NCBI RefSeq assembly: GCF_001298105.1 | Contig: NZ_LGJH01000157.1 | Span: 92,275 to 156,274 of the forward strand | Source of the DNA: Novosphingobium sp. ST904 | GTDB taxonomy: Bacteria; Pseudomonadota; Alphaproteobacteria; Sphingomonadales; Sphingomonadaceae | Direction: 5' to 3' | DNA: 64,000 nucleotides | In this document: piece after piece, positions 27,170 to 36,006 of the stretch | Layout of the letters: every line of letters starts with the position of its first letter | Position numbering within the stretch: the first letter of the stretch is position 1 | Program-made: the position numbers and the translations under genes | Notes under the pieces: generated by a model | What the model saw: the letters and a program-made list of their open reading frames with translations, nothing else | What the model was told of the DNA's origin: nothing | The model's database searches: none

Positions 27170-27592
27170 TCAGTTCAGCATCATATCCTGCGAATCGATG
27201 TTGTAGCCCACCAGGGTCATTCCGCCTCCGTCACCCTTGCGATAGACAAACTGCTCGACCCCGGAGCCATGCTCGAAGGTCGTCTGGTACGTGAGGGTGA
27301 CGAAGCTGCCGCCGGTGGTGGCATTGGCATTCCAGCCGACCTGCTTCGCTTCGCGGACCTTGCCCAGCTTGCGATGCACGGCATCGAGGAACTTCTCGAA
27401 CTGCGGGCGCTGAGTCGTCTCGCGCAATTGCGGATCGGCCTTGGTCCAGATCTGCTGCCACTGCCCGGCATCGAGCGCCTGATGGAACTTGCCGACTTCG
27501 ATCTCGGCATCCTTGAACGACTCCTTCACCCCGCAGCCTCCCAGCATTGCAGCGGCGGCAAATGGCATTAGATAGCGGCCCAGTCGGTTCAT
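27170..27592 (-). CDS. DUF4019-like lipoprotein
   Basis: 140 residues from ATG 27592 (AAGGGGG seven bases upstream; the adjacent ATG 27595 is equally possible). Lipobox AMLGGC with Cys at 20. The mature part (KFHQALDAGQWQQIWTKADP, then REAKQVGWNANATTGGSFVT and TYQTTFEHGSGVEQFVYRK) resembles DUF4019/DUF3887-type NTF2-like domains that accompany exported proteins in many proteobacteria. No function is known. Convergent with the SIMPL gene and divergent from trpF, whose start is 50 bp away. Confidence 0.7.
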   Translation of the reverse strand: MNRLGRYLMPFAAAAMLGGCGVKESFKDAEIEVGKFHQALDAGQWQQIWTKADPQLRETTQRPQFEKFLDAVHRKLGKVREAKQVGWNANATTGGSFVTLTYQTTFEHGSGVEQFVYRKGDGGGMTLVGYNIDSQDMMLN

Positions 27593-27641
27593 CATCGGTC
27601 CCCCTTCACATCGGGGACACAATCTAGGCCAGAAAAGCGAC

Positions 27642-28283
27642 ATGCCAACTGCGGCGATCAAGATCTGCGGGATAAGCACGCCCGAAGCGCTCGAAGCGGC
27701 GATCCGCGCGCGGGCGGCCCACGCCGGCTTCGTGTTCTTTCCCAGAAGCCCCCGGAACGTCACGCCCGCGCAGGCTGCCCTGCTTTCGCAGCAGGCCGGA
27801 AACCGCATCGGCAAGGTCGGGCTGTTCGTCGATGCCGATGACGCGGCGATCGCCGAAGCCGTGGCCGGCGCCCGCCTCGATGCACTCCAGCTTCATGGCA
27901 GTGAAAGCCCCGAACGCGCCGCGCAATTGCGAGATCGCTTCGGGATAGCGGTGTGGAAAGCCCTGTCCGTGGCCACCGCCGAAGATGCCGCCAGGGCCGC
28001 AGCCTATGCCGGTGCCGTGGATCTCGTGCTGTTCGACGCCAAGACGCCCAAGGGCTCGCTGCCGGGCGGAATGGGCCTCAGCTTCGACTGGAGCCTGGTG
28101 GCGGACTGGCAGGGGCCGGTCCCCTGGGGCCTCGCTGGCGGCCTTACGCCGGACAACGTCGCTCAGGCCATCAGGATGACCCGCACGCCGCTGGTCGATA
28201 CGTCCTCGGGCGTGGAAAGCGCGCCGGGCGTAAAGGACCTCGACCGGATCGATGCCTTCGCCCGCGCCGTGCGCGGCGCCTGA
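27642..28283 (+). CDS. trpF: Phosphoribosylanthranilate isomerase
   Basis: Amadori rearrangement step of tryptophan synthesis. TIM-barrel start AIKICGISTPEALEAA (catalytic Cys at residue 9), HAGFVFFPRSPRNV, VGLFVDADD, LQLHGSESPE, VLFDAKTPKGSLPGGMGLSF (catalytic Asp near 132) and the phosphate-binding WGLAGGLTPDN and VDTSSGVESAPGVKD. 213 residues, normal. It is the first tryptophan gene of the local trpF...trpB-trpA group, but a divergently oriented outer-membrane protein gene lies between trpF and trpB, so they are not in one operon. Confidence 0.98.
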   Translation: MPTAAIKICGISTPEALEAAIRARAAHAGFVFFPRSPRNVTPAQAALLSQQAGNRIGKVGLFVDADDAAIAEAVAGARLDALQLHGSESPERAAQLRDRFGIAVWKALSVATAEDAARAAAYAGAVDLVLFDAKTPKGSLPGGMGLSFDWSLVADWQGPVPWGLAGGLTPDNVAQAIRMTRTPLVDTSSGVESAPGVKDLDRIDAFARAVRGA

Positions 28284-28305
28284 GCAGCCGCGGCCTGACC
28301 CAAAG

Positions 28306-28337
28306 AGAAAGGGCGGCCCCTCATAGACCGCCCTTCC
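28306..28337. terminator. Probable bidirectional terminator between trpF and the beta-barrel protein gene
   Basis: AAAGGGCGG (28308-28316) pairs with CCGCCCTT (28328-28335). The run of A on one side and pyrimidines on the other would serve both convergent genes, but the U-tracts are short. Confidence 0.5.
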
Positions 28338-28422
28338 CTGGCTTACGCTCCTTGCAGAGCGGATTCCCATCGTCCGGCCCCGCCTGGCGAACTCGGTAGC
28401 TGCGCCAGGCCGAAGCGTTCGA

Positions 28423-28890
28423 TCAGAACTTGTAGCCGACGCCAACCAGGCCGACGTCTGCGTCGGGGGTGTTGTCGCCAACCAGCAGGTGCTTGTATTC
28501 AGCCTTGGCGTAGAACTGGCTGCCGAGACCCTGCTCGACACCGCCACCAACAGCAACGGCGCTGTTGCCGTACTTGCTGAACTTCGACTGCCAGGTCGAA
28601 GCGGCATAAAGCTTGGTGGCCGGAAGGACCTTGAAGCCGGCGCGGCCGCCGACGCCCCACGAAACGCGGGTGTTGTCGGTCAGGATCTTGTCCGCCGAAC
28701 CTTCGACGCCCACGAAGAACTTGTCACCCAGGTCGTAATCGTAACCGACAGCGACGCCAGCAACTGCTTCGCTGTCGCTACCGTCCCAGATCACGCCGGT
28801 GCGCGCTTCAACGCGTGCTTCGTTGGCCAGGGCGGGAGTAGCAGCAGCCACGGCAGCAACCGCGGCGAGCGAAACGAGTGCAATACGCAT
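28423..28890 (-). CDS. Small outer-membrane beta-barrel-like protein
   Basis: 155 residues with a signal peptide (MRIALVSLAAVAAVAAATPA, cleavage after ALA near 23). The mature protein consists of alternating amphipathic strands rich in Gly, Tyr and Val (GVAVGYDYDLGDKFFVGVEG, AVAVGGGVEQGLGSQFYAKA) and ends GLVGVGYKF with the C-terminal Phe recognised by the BAM machinery. It resembles the small OmpA/OmpW-like porin-family proteins of sphingomonads. GGAG lies nine bases before the ATG. Its AT-rich upstream region (28891-29080) is shared divergently with trpB. Confidence 0.82.
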   Translation of the reverse strand: MRIALVSLAAVAAVAAATPALANEARVEARTGVIWDGSDSEAVAGVAVGYDYDLGDKFFVGVEGSADKILTDNTRVSWGVGGRAGFKVLPATKLYAASTWQSKFSKYGNSAVAVGGGVEQGLGSQFYAKAEYKHLLVGDNTPDADVGLVGVGYKF

Positions 28891-29146
28891 ATTTTTTAAC
28901 TCCAGTGTGTCCCCGGCCCTCACCGGGGGAGGCCCCGCTGCTCCCCCTTACCTTTCGCCCAGATGAACAAAATTATTCATAATTACCCGAAACCGTCATG
29001 AAACTGCCGCTTACAGACATTATATTGCCAATGCATTCAGTGGTGTTGCATGATTTGCAATTGAAATCGGGCAACTCGTCCCCATGCAGTCTAATAGAGG
29101 CGAAGGCGCTGGACTTGGCCGCGCCGCTCTGCCAATCGGCCCGATC

Positions 29147-30388
29147 ATGACCGCACAGACGCCCGTGAACAGTCTCCGCAGCCTGCCCGACGATACCGGC
29201 CACTTCGGCCAGTTCGGTGGTCGCTACGTCGCCGAGACCCTGATGCCGCTGATCCTCGATCTCGAGACGGAATACCGCAAGGCACAGGCGGACCCGGCAT
29301 TCTGGGCGGAATTCGACGCGCTGATGAAGGATTTCGTGGGCCGTCCCAGCCCGCTCTACTATGCGCCGCGCATCACCGAGTATTTCCGCGCCCTTGCCCC
29401 GGAAGGCAAAGGCCCGAAGGTCTACTTCAAGCGCGAAGAGCTGAACCACACCGGCGCGCACAAGATCAACAACTGCATCGGCCAGATCCTGCTCGCCATC
29501 CGCATGGGCAAGAAGAAGATCATCGCCGAAACCGGTGCCGGCCAGCACGGCGTCGCCACGGCCACCGTCGCCGCGCGCTTCGGCTTGCCCTGCAAGATCT
29601 TCATGGGCGCCAAGGACATCGAGCGCCAGAAGCCCAACGTGTTCCGCATGAAGCTGCTGGGCGCGGAAGTGATCTCCTGCGAAAGCGGATCGCAGTCCCT
29701 CAAGGACTCGATGAACGACGCGCTGCGCTACTGGGTCGCGAACGTCCACGACACTTTCTACATCATCGGCACTGCCGCAGGCCCGCACCCCTATCCTGAA
29801 CTGGTGCGCGATTTCCAGTCGATCATCGGCAAGGAAACGCGCGAGCAGATGCTGGAGAAGGAAGGTCGCCTGCCCGACATGCTGGTGGCAGCCGTGGGCG
29901 GCGGATCGAACGCGATCGGCCTGTTCCACCCCTTCCTCGACGATCCCGAAGTCGCAATGACCGGCATCGAGGCAGCGGGCCACGGCATCGACACCGACAA
30001 GCACGCTGCCTCGCTGACCGGCGGCAAGCCCGGCATCCTCCACGGGAACAAGACCTACCTTCTGCAGGACGAGGACGGCCAGATCACCGAGGCACACTCG
30101 ATCTCGGCCGGGCTCGACTATCCGGGGCTTGGGCCGGAGCACTCGTGGCTGCATGAGAGCGGCCGCGTGAACTACGTGCCGATCACCGATACGCAGGCCC
30201 TCGAAGCGTTCCAGCTCTGCTGCGAACTCGAAGGCATCATCCCGGCGCTCGAAAGCTCGCACGCGCTGGCCGCGCTGCCGCAGCTGACGGCTCAGATGGA
30301 CGAGGACAAGCTGCTCGTCGTCAACGTCTCGGGCCGCGGCGACAAGGACATCTTCACCGTCGCCGAAGCGCTGGGCGTGGAGCTTTAA
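29147..30388 (+). CDS. trpB: Tryptophan synthase beta chain
   Basis: Condenses indole with serine using PLP. I take ATG 29147 (MTAQTPVNSLRSLPDDTGHF) rather than the open frame to 29084. GQFGGRYVAETL, the PLP lysine in NHTGAHKINN (near residue 106), AETGAGQHGVATATVAA, GAKDIERQKPNVFRMKLLGA and the phosphate-binding AVGGGSNAIGLF (near 248) are all intact. About 413 residues, normal. It precedes trpA by 3 bp, forming the alpha2beta2 complex partner pair. Confidence 0.98.
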   Translation: MTAQTPVNSLRSLPDDTGHFGQFGGRYVAETLMPLILDLETEYRKAQADPAFWAEFDALMKDFVGRPSPLYYAPRITEYFRALAPEGKGPKVYFKREELNHTGAHKINNCIGQILLAIRMGKKKIIAETGAGQHGVATATVAARFGLPCKIFMGAKDIERQKPNVFRMKLLGAEVISCESGSQSLKDSMNDALRYWVANVHDTFYIIGTAAGPHPYPELVRDFQSIIGKETREQMLEKEGRLPDMLVAAVGGGSNAIGLFHPFLDDPEVAMTGIEAAGHGIDTDKHAASLTGGKPGILHGNKTYLLQDEDGQITEAHSISAGLDYPGLGPEHSWLHESGRVNYVPITDTQALEAFQLCCELEGIIPALESSHALAALPQLTAQMDEDKLLVVNVSGRGDKDIFTVAEALGVEL

Positions 30389-30391
30389 TCG

Positions 30392-31185
30392 ATGACCCGC
30401 TTCGAAACCGCATTCGCCAAGGAAATTAACGGGAAAAGCCGGGCGGCGCTCGTCTGCTTCATCACCGGCGGCGATGGCGACACTGCCGCCAATCTCGACG
30501 CGCTGGTCGCAGGCGGTGCGACGTGATCGAACTCGGCATGCCCTTCACCGATCCCATGGCCGACGGCCCGGCGATCCAGGAAGCGAACATCCGCAGCCTC
30601 GACGCCGGCACCAAGACCACCGACATCTTCCGCATGGCAAGCGAATTCCGCGCCCGTCATCCGCAGGTTCCGCTGGTGCTGATGGGCTATGCCAACCCGA
30701 TGATCGCGCGCGGCGCGGACTGGTTCGCGGATGAATGCGCCAAGGCCGGTGTCGACGGCGTGATCTGCGTCGACATCCCGCCCGAGGAAGATGCCGAGCT
30801 CGGTCCGGCCTTGCGCGCCAGGAGCGTCTCGCTGATCCGCCTCGCGACGCCGACGACCGACGCCGCGCGCCTTCCTGCCGTTCTCAGTGGCTCCTCGGGC
30901 TTCCTCTACTACGTCTCTGTCGCCGGTGTGACCGGCATGCAGCAGGCCGCTCAGGGCTCGATCGAGGACGCCGTGGCAAAGCTCAAGGCGGCCAGCACGA
31001 TCCCGGTTGCGGTCGGATTCGGCGTCCGTACCCCCGAACAGGCAGCGCAGATCGCCAAAGTCGCGGATGGTGTCGTGGTCGGTTCGGCTCTGGTCGATCT
31101 GGTCAAGCAGCATGGAACCGAAGCCCCGGCACATTTGCGCGAACTGACCTCGGCCCTGGCCGAGGCTGTCCACGCCGCCCGATAA
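30392..31185 (+). CDS. trpA: Tryptophan synthase alpha chain, apparent -1 frameshift
   Basis: Cleaves indole-3-glycerol phosphate to indole, which is channelled to TrpB. N-terminus MTRFETAFAKEINGKSRAAL, with LVCFITGGDGD carrying the catalytic Glu/Asp region; then a missing G after 30520 breaks the frame. Restoring it gives VAGGADVIELGMPFTDPMAD, exactly the family sequence (catalytic Asp near 60). Later PLVLMGYANPM, GVDGVICVDIPPEE, YYVSVAGVTG, VGFGVRTPEQ and VVGSALV. Restored length 264 residues. Immediately follows trpB. Confidence 0.95.
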
Positions 31186-31201
31186 GCACGGAATTCCGCC
31201 G

Positions 31202-32497
31202 ATGCGCGACTTCGCGGTTTCGGATTCGCCCGAGGTTCAGGCCCAGCTCGACCGGCTCGGCGCGCTCGCCGTGCCGCAGGGTCGCCTCGGCCTCGAAACG
31301 ATCCGCATGCTCCTTGCGCGTCTCGGCGACCCGCAAAAGCACCTGCCGCCGACCTTCCATGTGGCCGGAACCAACGGCAAGGGTTCGACCTGCACTTACC
31401 TGCGCGCCATGCTGGAAGCGCAGGGGCTGACGGTCCACACCGCCACCAAGCCGCACCTCGTGCGCTACAACGAGCGTATCCGCCTGGCCGGCAAGCTTAT
31501 CGACGACGGCATGCTGGCCACCTTGCTGGCGGAAGTGCTCGATACCGGCGAAGACCTTGCTCCCAGTTTCTTCGAAGTGACGACGGCATCGATCTTCCTC
31601 GCATTCGCGCGGGTTCCTGCGGATGCCTGCGTGATCGAAGTCGGGCTTGGCGGGCGCTTCGATGCCACCAACGTGATCGAACATCCGGCCGCGGTCGGCA
31701 TCGTCACGCTGGGCATCGACCATGAGGCCTTCCTGCTTCGGCCGGAGCCGGGGGTTCCCCAGGAACCGCTCGCCCGCATCGCCTTCGAAAAGGCCGGCAT
31801 CGTCCGTCCCGGCGCTCCGGCCTGCACCCTCGCCTATCCGGAATCAGCCGAACTCGAAATCGAACGTGCCGCCATGACCGCCGGTGCACCGCTGCACATG
31901 CGGGGGCGGGACTGGGACGCCAGCGTGGGCGAAAGGATCGAGTATTCGGACCGGCACGGCGAACTCGTGCTGCCGCTGCCCAGCCTGCCGGGCTCCCACC
32001 AGGCCGAGAATGCGGCACTGGCCGTCGCCATCCTGCGCCATCAGGACCGTGTTTCCGTCTCGCCCGAAGCTATGGCGCAGGGCATCGCAGCGGCGCGCTG
32101 GCCAGCGCGGCTGCAACGCCTGTCAGCCGGCCCGCTCACCCATTTCGCAGGAGCACGAGAAGTGTGGCTCGATGGCGGTCACAATCCCGATGCTGGGCTC
32201 GCGATCGGCCGCCACTTCGCCGGGCAGCGCCTGCATCTCGTGATCGGAATGCTCGCGAACAAGGACCCTGGCGCCATCACCGATCCGCTCGCCGCGAATC
32301 TCGCGAGCATCCGCGCGGTTCCGGTGCCTGGCCACGAATGTCATGGCCCTGCAAGCTTTGGGTCCAAAGCCCTGGCAGCGCGCTCCGTGGAGGAAGCACT
32401 GGCAGCCCTGCCCGACGACGGACTGCCCGTGCTGATCGCCGGCTCGCTCTACCTCTCGGGCGAGGTCCTGCGCGCCAACGACGAGATTCCCGACTAG
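31202..32497 (+). CDS. folC: Bifunctional dihydrofolate/folylpolyglutamate synthase
   Basis: Adds glutamate to dihydropteroate and then to tetrahydrofolates. Mur-ligase fold with P-loop HVAGTNGKGSTCTYLRAM near residue 53, SPH-like segment TKPHLVRYNERIRLAG, the FFEVTTASIFLAF and EVGLGGRFDATNV core, and the conserved LDGGHNPDAG near residue 323. 431 residues, normal. It follows trpA by 16 bp; the accD gene that separates trpA from folC in many alphaproteobacteria is absent. Its stop overlaps the convergent ampG stop by four bases. Confidence 0.96.
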   Translation: MRDFAVSDSPEVQAQLDRLGALAVPQGRLGLETIRMLLARLGDPQKHLPPTFHVAGTNGKGSTCTYLRAMLEAQGLTVHTATKPHLVRYNERIRLAGKLIDDGMLATLLAEVLDTGEDLAPSFFEVTTASIFLAFARVPADACVIEVGLGGRFDATNVIEHPAAVGIVTLGIDHEAFLLRPEPGVPQEPLARIAFEKAGIVRPGAPACTLAYPESAELEIERAAMTAGAPLHMRGRDWDASVGERIEYSDRHGELVLPLPSLPGSHQAENAALAVAILRHQDRVSVSPEAMAQGIAAARWPARLQRLSAGPLTHFAGAREVWLDGGHNPDAGLAIGRHFAGQRLHLVIGMLANKDPGAITDPLAANLASIRAVPVPGHECHGPASFGSKALAARSVEEALAALPDDGLPVLIAGSLYLSGEVLRANDEIPD

Positions 32498-33816
32498 GAC
32501 TCCTCAGGATTGTCCTCACCCGCGGTCCCCATCGCCTGATCGACAAGGCCGGTCCGGCACATCCACCAGAACAGGACGATGCCGGGCAGCGAAGCGACGG
32601 TGGTGACGAGGTAGAAGTTCACGTAGCCCAAGGCCTCGATCAGGGCGCCTGCCGTCGTACCGGTCAGGAAACGGCCGACGACACTGGCACTCGCCGAAAT
32701 CAGGGCATATTGCGAGGCCGTATAGCGCAAGTCGCAGAGCGCCGAGAAATAGGCGATGACGACGACCCCGCCATAACCCGAAGCGATGTTCTCGAACCCG
32801 ATTGCGCCGGCCATTCCCCAGTTGCTGTGCCCGGCGGCAGCCAGCGCCGCGAAGCTGAGATTGGAAATCCCCATCAGCACCAGCGAAACCATGACAGAGC
32901 GCTTCAGGCCCATCTTTGCGAATGCCACCCCGCCGATGAACACGCCGATCAGATAGGCCCAGAAGCCCAGCCCCACGTCGTAGATGGCGATTTCGTCATT
33001 GCTGAAGCCAAGATCGTCGAACAGCAGGCGGAACGTGAGATTGGCCAGCGTGTCGCCGATCTTGTGGACGAGGATGAACAGCAGGACGAGAAACGCGCCG
33101 TTGCGGCGGAAAAACTCGCCAAACGGCCCGGCAATCGAATTCCAGACCTCCACGACACCGCGCTTTTCCACCACCACCTTGCGGCGTTCCGGCTCGCCGA
33201 GGAACAGCGCGGTGAGCATTGCGGGCAGCGCGAAGACCGCACAGGCCGCATAGCCCGCGCTCCAGCCATAACGCGCCGCCAGAATCAGCGCCAGCGCGCC
33301 CGCACCGGCAGAGCCGATGCGCCAGCCATATTGGCTCATGCCCGAGCCGGTGCCGAGCTGGTAGGGCTTCAGCGTCTCGATACGGTAGGCGTCGATAACG
33401 ATGTCGAAGCTGGCGCCGGCAGCGCCCACCAGCACGGCGGCGATGACCGTCGCCCGGATACTGGCAGCCGGATCGACCAGCGCCAGATTGAGCACCGCGG
33501 CGATCACAAACACGCCGCAAACCAGCATCCACGAGACGCGCTGGCCAAGCCGGCCGATCACCGGAAGGCGTACGCCATCGATGATCCAGGCCCAGAAAAT
33601 CTTGAGATTATAGACAAGGAAGGCAAGCGTGAAAGCGGTAACGGTCTTCTTGTCGATCCCGTCCTGCGCCAGGCGCGTCGTCAGCGTCGCGCCGATCATC
33701 GCATAAGGAAAACCCGATGACAGGCCGAGCAGGAATGCCGCCAGCGATTCCTTTTCGAGATAGGGCTTGATTGAATCCCAGACGCCGCGACGCTGTTCGA
33801 TGCTTTGGGCGTCCAC
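32494..33816 (-). CDS. ampG: AmpG-family muropeptide MFS transporter
   Basis: 440 residues with about twelve membrane helices. AmpG imports GlcNAc-anhydroMurNAc peptides for peptidoglycan recycling and influences beta-lactamase induction. Characteristic segments: LLGLSSGFPYAMIGATLTTR near 30-50, FLVYNLKIFWAWIIDGVRLP, GASFDIVIDAYRIETL (a motif strongly conserved in AmpG), GSGMSQYGWRIGSAGAG, and late FENIASGYGGVVVIAYFSAL followed by CDLRYTASQYALISA. No other recycling gene is adjacent. Convergent with folC and divergent from rluB. Confidence 0.9.
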   Translation of the reverse strand: MDAQSIEQRRGVWDSIKPYLEKESLAAFLLGLSSGFPYAMIGATLTTRLAQDGIDKKTVTAFTLAFLVYNLKIFWAWIIDGVRLPVIGRLGQRVSWMLVCGVFVIAAVLNLALVDPAASIRATVIAAVLVGAAGASFDIVIDAYRIETLKPYQLGTGSGMSQYGWRIGSAGAGALALILAARYGWSAGYAACAVFALPAMLTALFLGEPERRKVVVEKRGVVEVWNSIAGPFGEFFRRNGAFLVLLFILVHKIGDTLANLTFRLLFDDLGFSNDEIAIYDVGLGFWAYLIGVFIGGVAFAKMGLKRSVMVSLVLMGISNLSFAALAAAGHSNWGMAGAIGFENIASGYGGVVVIAYFSALCDLRYTASQYALISASASVVGRFLTGTTAGALIEALGYVNFYLVTTVASLPGIVLFWWMCRTGLVDQAMGTAGEDNPEES

Positions 33817-33881
33817 GCCTTACTCCCTGAAATTGCGATCCCGCGCCAACCTAACGCCGCAATGCTCGAAGGGAAGGCTGG

Positions 33882-35348
33882 ATGAAGCGGCGATCAACAG
33901 GTATGGGCGGGCGAATGTCCAAACCTCCTTTCAAATCCGGCGGCCCGAAGCGTGGCAGCTCTTCCCGCGATGGCGGATCTTCTCGCGGCCCCTTCCGCAC
34001 CGGCTCTGGCAACAGCTCAGGCAACGGAGGTCGGCGCGGCGCCGATAGAACCGGACGCGATGGCGCCCCCCGTAGCGACGGCCGCCGCGAAGAAGGCCGA
34101 CGGGAGGAAAGCACCGGACGTGGCCGCGGCCCCCGCGACGGCCTGTCGCGCGATACGCGCCCGTCGCGGGATGATCGTCCGGCTCGTGCAGAGCGCTCCG
34201 GCCGCGACGACCGCCCGGCACGCGGTGGACGCGGCGATCGCGGCGAACTCTTTGGCCGCAACGAACGCCCGGTGCGCGACGAGCGCCGCGCGCGCGACGA
34301 CCGGCCCGTCCGCTCCGAACGCCCGGCACGCGGCGACCGGCCCCACCGGGACGACGCTCCGGCGCGCGGTGAACGCCCCGCACGTTCGGCCAGGGCCCCG
34401 CGGGACGGCGCGCCGCGCCGGAGCCCCGGCTCGCGTTCCGGCGAGTTTACACCTTCCGGCGGCGCATATGTTTCGCGCGGCTCGCGCCAGTCAGATTCGC
34501 GGCGACAGGACTCCCGGCCGTTCGACGGCGATCGCCCTCGCAGGAAACCGCCCCGCTCGGCCCCGCAGGCTGCCGCTCCTACGCCCAAAACGCCGGGAAT
34601 GCCCGTGCGCGAAGGCGAACGCATCGCCAAGCTTCTCGCACGCGCCGGAATCGCCAGCCGCCGCGAGGCGAGCGATGATCATCGAAGGCCGCGTCAAGCT
34701 GGGCGAGGACGTGATCGAAACGCCGTCTACCGTGCTGCACGATCTTCGCGGCGTGACGGTTGACGGCAATGCCGTCCGGGAGGCGGAGGAAACCCGCCTC
34801 TTCGTCTTCCACAAGCCCGCAGGCCTCCTTACTGCCGAACGCGATCCGATCGGTCGTCCCACGATCTACACCGCGCTGCGCAACGCCCTGCCCGAGGGCA
34901 GCGGCCGCGTGATGCCGATCGCCGTCTCGACCTCAACACCGAGGGCCTGCTCCTGTTGACCAATGACGGCGAATTCAAGCGCCAGCTTGAACTGCCCGCC
35001 ACCGGCGTGCCGCGCACGTATCGTGCCCGCACATTCGGTGACATTTCGCAGGACCAACTCGAGGATCTGATCGAAGGCATCGAGATCGAGGGCGTGGTCT
35101 ACGGCAAGATCGACGCCAACATGGAGCGCCGCACCGGGCGTAACCAGTGGATCGAGATGACCCTCACCGAAGGCAAGAACCGCGAAGTCCGCCGCGTTCT
35201 CGAACATCTCGGTCTGCAGGTCAGCCGCCTGATCCGCACCTCCTACGGGCCGTTCCGTCTACTGGACCTGCCCAAGGGAATGGCGTTCGAGGTGGCTCCG
35301 CGCGATCTCGATAACTTCCGCCGCACGCTGCCGGGCAACGCCGCATGA
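33882..35348 (+). CDS. rluB: 23S rRNA pseudouridine synthase (RluB/RsuA family) with long disordered N-terminal extension; two apparent frameshifts
   Basis: Residues 1 to about 230 are low complexity, built from Arg, Gly, Asp, Ser and Pro (repeats such as RDDRPAR, GRNERPVRDERR). An S4 RNA-binding domain begins at GERIAKLLARAGIASRREA, then comes the synthase domain with LFVFHKPAGLLTAERD and the catalytic-Asp motif GRLDLNTEGLLLLTNDGE. Two bases are missing around 34670-34675 and one G at 34920/34921; restoring them rebuilds REAERMIIEGRVKLGEDVI and VMPIGRLDLNTEG. Restored length about 489 residues. AAGGGAAGG supports the start at 33882. Overlaps rsmD by ATGA. RluB modifies U2605 in E. coli; RluB versus RluE/F is not settled. 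Confidence 0.88.
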
Positions 35349-35943
35349 AAGTGGGAGCGAAGGCCCCGATGAAAGGCGGTCCGATCAAGACCGGCCTGCG
35401 CATCGTCGCCGGTGAATGGCGCGGCCGGAAGCTGGCCACGCCGGAGGGGGAAAATACCCGCCCCACCGCAGACCGCACGCGCGAGACGCTGTTCTCGATG
35501 CTGGCCAGCCGTCTGGGCACTTTCGAGGGCCTGAAAGTGGCCGATCTCTTCGCGGATCGGGCGCGCTCGGATTCGAGGCGCTTTCACGCGGCGCGGCGCA
35601 CTGCCTGTTCGTGGACCAGGATCCGGCAGCCATCCGCGCGATCCGCTCCAACATTGCCAACCTGCAGGCACAGGGCAAAAGCGATGTCCGGGCAGGTTCG
35701 GTAATGGCGCTCGGGCCTGCGAAGGACGTCCTCGACCTCGTCCTGCTCGATCCGCCTTACGAGACCGGGGCCGGGGTCGTCGCGATCGACAAACTCGCGC
35801 GGCTGGGCTGGATCGGCGAGCAGACCTGGATATGCCTTGAAACCTCCCGCACCGAGGCCGTGTCCATTCGGGGCTTCGAGGTGGAATCGGAACGCGACGT
35901 CGGCAAGGCGCGCCTGCACTTCCTTCGCAAGACCGAATCCTGA
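35345..35943 (+). CDS. rsmD: 16S rRNA m2G966 methyltransferase RsmD, apparent -1 frameshift
   Basis: SAM-dependent methyltransferase acting on G966 of 16S rRNA. LRIVAGEWRGRKLATPEGEN and RPTADRTRETLFSMLASR at the start match RsmD. A missing G near 35554 breaks the frame in the SAM-binding loop; restoring it gives DLFAGSGALGFEALSRGA. The catalytic motif LVLLDPPYETG follows near residue 130. Restored length about 199 residues. The ATG overlaps the rluB stop by four bases, so both rRNA-modification enzymes are translated in tandem. Confidence 0.92.
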
Positions 35944-35948
35944 ATCCG

Positions 35949-35992
35949 CCGGCCTGAGGCAGTGCGCGTTGAAGCGCGCCGCTTCAGGCCGG
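35949..35992. terminator. Large hairpin between convergent rsmD and the secreted repeat protein gene
   Basis: CCGGCCTGA (35949-35957) pairs exactly with TCAGGCCGG (35984-35992); a further inner stem GCGCG/CGCGC (35964-35968 with 35975-35979) extends it. It sits between two convergent stops without a T-run, so termination is inferred from position. Confidence 0.5.
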
Positions 35993-36006
35993 AAGTCTTG
36001 CCTTCC

